Source of the DNA: Diploptera punctata
Taxonomy: Eukaryota > Arthropoda > Insecta > Blattodea > Blaberidae
DNA: 64,000 bases
Assembly: GCA_030220185.1 (NCBI GenBank)
Contig: JASPKZ010002333.1
Coordinates: 1,054,001 to 1,118,000 of the forward strand
Direction: 5' to 3'
Made by a program: the position numbers and the translations under genes. The stretch's first letter is position 1. The number at the start of each line of letters is the position of its first letter. The notes below the pieces were generated by a model. It did no database searches and was not told where the DNA came from. It worked only from the letters and a program-made list of their open reading frames with translations. Of the stretch, positions 62,490 to 64,000 are shown one piece after another.

Positions 62490-64000
62490 CATGGAATTTT
62501 TTAAACTGTTTATTACGCAGGAAATTTGTGATCATATAAGTGATGAAATAAGTCACTATACTGAGCAGTTCCTAAAAAAAAACATTTAATAAAAGATAGA
62601 TCAAGAGCCCATGAATGGAACGAAACAAATAATGGCAAAATAATTAATTAGCTGGCATTTTGTTTATTACAAGGGTTACACCAACAACCTGAAAATGAAA
62701 GTTATTTTCAAGCAGGAAAATTTTGGAAAGCCCAATATTTTTGGAACTTTTTTCAGAAAGAAGATTCCACCTTCTGTTTAAATTTTACATTTTGTAAATA
62801 ATGAGGAGTATGATGAGGCGATGTGTGGATCTAAGAGACTGTACAAACTCAAACAGATTTTAAATCACCTTAACAATAGATTTAGAAGTGTTTACACTCT
62901 GGATTATGATATTTCAATAGGTGAGTTGTTGATGATGTGGAAGGGAAGACTAGCTGGAAAGTGTTCATTCCATCTAAACGTTCTCAATTGGCATTAAATC
63001 GTTTGAATTATGCGAGGCCAAATCGGGCTACGTGTGAAACTTACATATTTAGGGAAGGATACAAAATTCGACCAGTCGTTAAAAAATGAGGCTGATGGGT
63101 CTAAAGTTGTGTTGCAACTAATGAACCTTCTCATGTGATATATGGTTACCATGGACAACTCGTTAACGAGTCCTGATTTATTTGAAAAACTGTGTCAACA
63201 AGGAACTGACGCAATTGGAACTTTACGCCAAAACAGAAAAGGTGTAAATATTGAAATAAGGGAGGCCAAGCTAAAGAAGGAAGAACATGTATCGGCTTAA
63301 CTAACTAACCACTGGCACTATTGAACCTGTATGTTCATGGCCGCACGTACATAAGCTCTCCATACATCCCTATCTTGAGCCAATGTTTCCAGTCATCTCC
63401 TGTATAATCGATTTCCCTCAAATCATAGTTAATGTTATTCTCCCACCTCATTCGTGATCTACAACTGGGCGCTTTCCCTCTGGTTTCCTACAAGAAGCTT
63501 CCATGCACATCTTTCATTCCCCATTTGTGCCACATGTCCTGCCCATCTCAGTCTGCGAGACTTAACTGTTCTCATTATACCTGGCTGGCTTCGTATAAAA
63601 GACCATGTAATTCACTGTTATGCAATCTTCTCACATGTATCGGCCTACAAGGATAAAATGATAGTGATGAAGTGGAAGGATAAGAAGCATATTGCCTCGT
63701 AAGTACAAATCATGATGAGAAGATGGTATCTACCAAGCTTCAAGGCCAGGTTGTCACAAAGCCTAAAGTTGGACTCAACTACAATTCGAAAATGGGAGTT
63801 TGTAGATCTTAGCAACACTCATCTTGTGAGTTATTGTAGCACAAGAAAGAGGATGAAGAAATATTACCAGAACCAATTTATGCATTTCATAGACATATGC
63901 TGCCTGAATTCATATTTGCTCTATGTCAAATCATGGGGCAATATGAAACGTATGGAATTTCAATTTAAATTGATTGAGAACATGATACTGAAGTATCATA
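62490..64000 (+). pseudogene. piggyBac-type transposase, decayed and split
   Basis: Joined frames: 'FKLFITQEICDHISDEI', 'RSVYTLDYDISI' region, 'YKIRPVVKNEADGSKVV', 'MVTMDNSLTSPDLFEKLCQQ' (the MDN catalytic Asp), 'GTLRQNRKG', then after the nested LINE 'MIVMKWKDKKHIAS', 'STNHDEKMVS', 'KPKVGLNYNSKMG', 'STRKRMKKYYQNQFMHFIDI', 'CCLNSYLLYVKSWG'. These follow the DDE_Tnp_1_7 (piggyBac) order closely. Numerous stops and frameshifts. The C-terminal Cys-rich end and right TIR lie outside the window. Confidence 0.75.
63297..63632 (-). mobile_element. LINE 3' fragment nested in piggyBac, 12-bp TSD
   Basis: ACATGTATCGGC lies at 63285-63296 and 63633-63644. The insert begins (minus 3' end) TTAACTAACTAACCACTGG and encodes, on the minus strand, the decayed 'GKPEG-RPVVDHEWENNINYD' tail of the 'GKPEGK' LINE family. 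Removing it joins piggyBac 'KLKKEEHVS' to 'YKDKMIVMKWKDKKH'. Confidence 0.85.

Overview
This is an AT-rich eukaryotic window. Split genes with GT-AG introns, dense nested transposons and the lack of any bacterial-style operon point to a large insect genome. Multicopy non-LTR tails ending in (GTTA)n, coding for a 'GKPEGK-PVGRPR' C-terminus, suggest a cockroach or termite (Blattodea). That placement is inference from remembered families, not a search.

Two host genes can be supported, both on the minus strand. The first is an AP-5 complex mu-subunit-like gene (AP5M1). Its first five coding exons lie at 28881-28817, 28255-28137, 26752-26557, 16328-16250 and 7822-7697. Together they give 585 nt, or 195 codons, in frame; the gene continues off the left edge. 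The second is an anoctamin (TMEM16) gene. Its last two coding exons lie at 60275-60100 and 53159-52836; the rest lies off the right edge. Almost everything else is transposable elements, many of them inside these introns.

Penelope-like elements (PLEs) dominate. One is a 5'-truncated copy with RT and GIY-YIG remnants (6448-7625). About ten more are fold-back insertions in which an inverted 5' part is joined to a 3' part. Seven have a readable 12-13 bp target-site duplication (TSD). Several keep a compact hammerhead-ribozyme-like core near the 3' end.

A second abundant class is tRNA-like retroposons. These are ~300 bp units with a good cloverleaf and, usually, a 6-bp anticodon stem. They occur singly or in tandem, also as inverted fold-back arrays, and are flanked by 12-14 bp TSDs (11330-11416, 12607-13110, 23328-24644, 39883-40759, 49616-49995). 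The PLEs and the tRNA-like units share the same architecture and TSD length. That shared structure is the main candidate for something undescribed.

Other mobile elements, left to right: a mariner-type element with long terminal inverted repeats (13771-16050); a nearly complete two-ORF LINE (16600-20790); a hAT with an 8-bp TSD carrying a nested tRNA-like array (23204-26428); a mariner (32412-33703); an unclassified element with a 10-bp TSD (34173-37776); an RTE-like LINE (46110-47385); two abutting pogo-type elements, the second holding a DD41D Tc1/mariner element (55706-59808); and a piggyBac pseudogene with a LINE tail nested in it (62490-64000). There is also a ~130-bp satellite (11150-12590), several SINEs, and long stretches with nothing recognisable.
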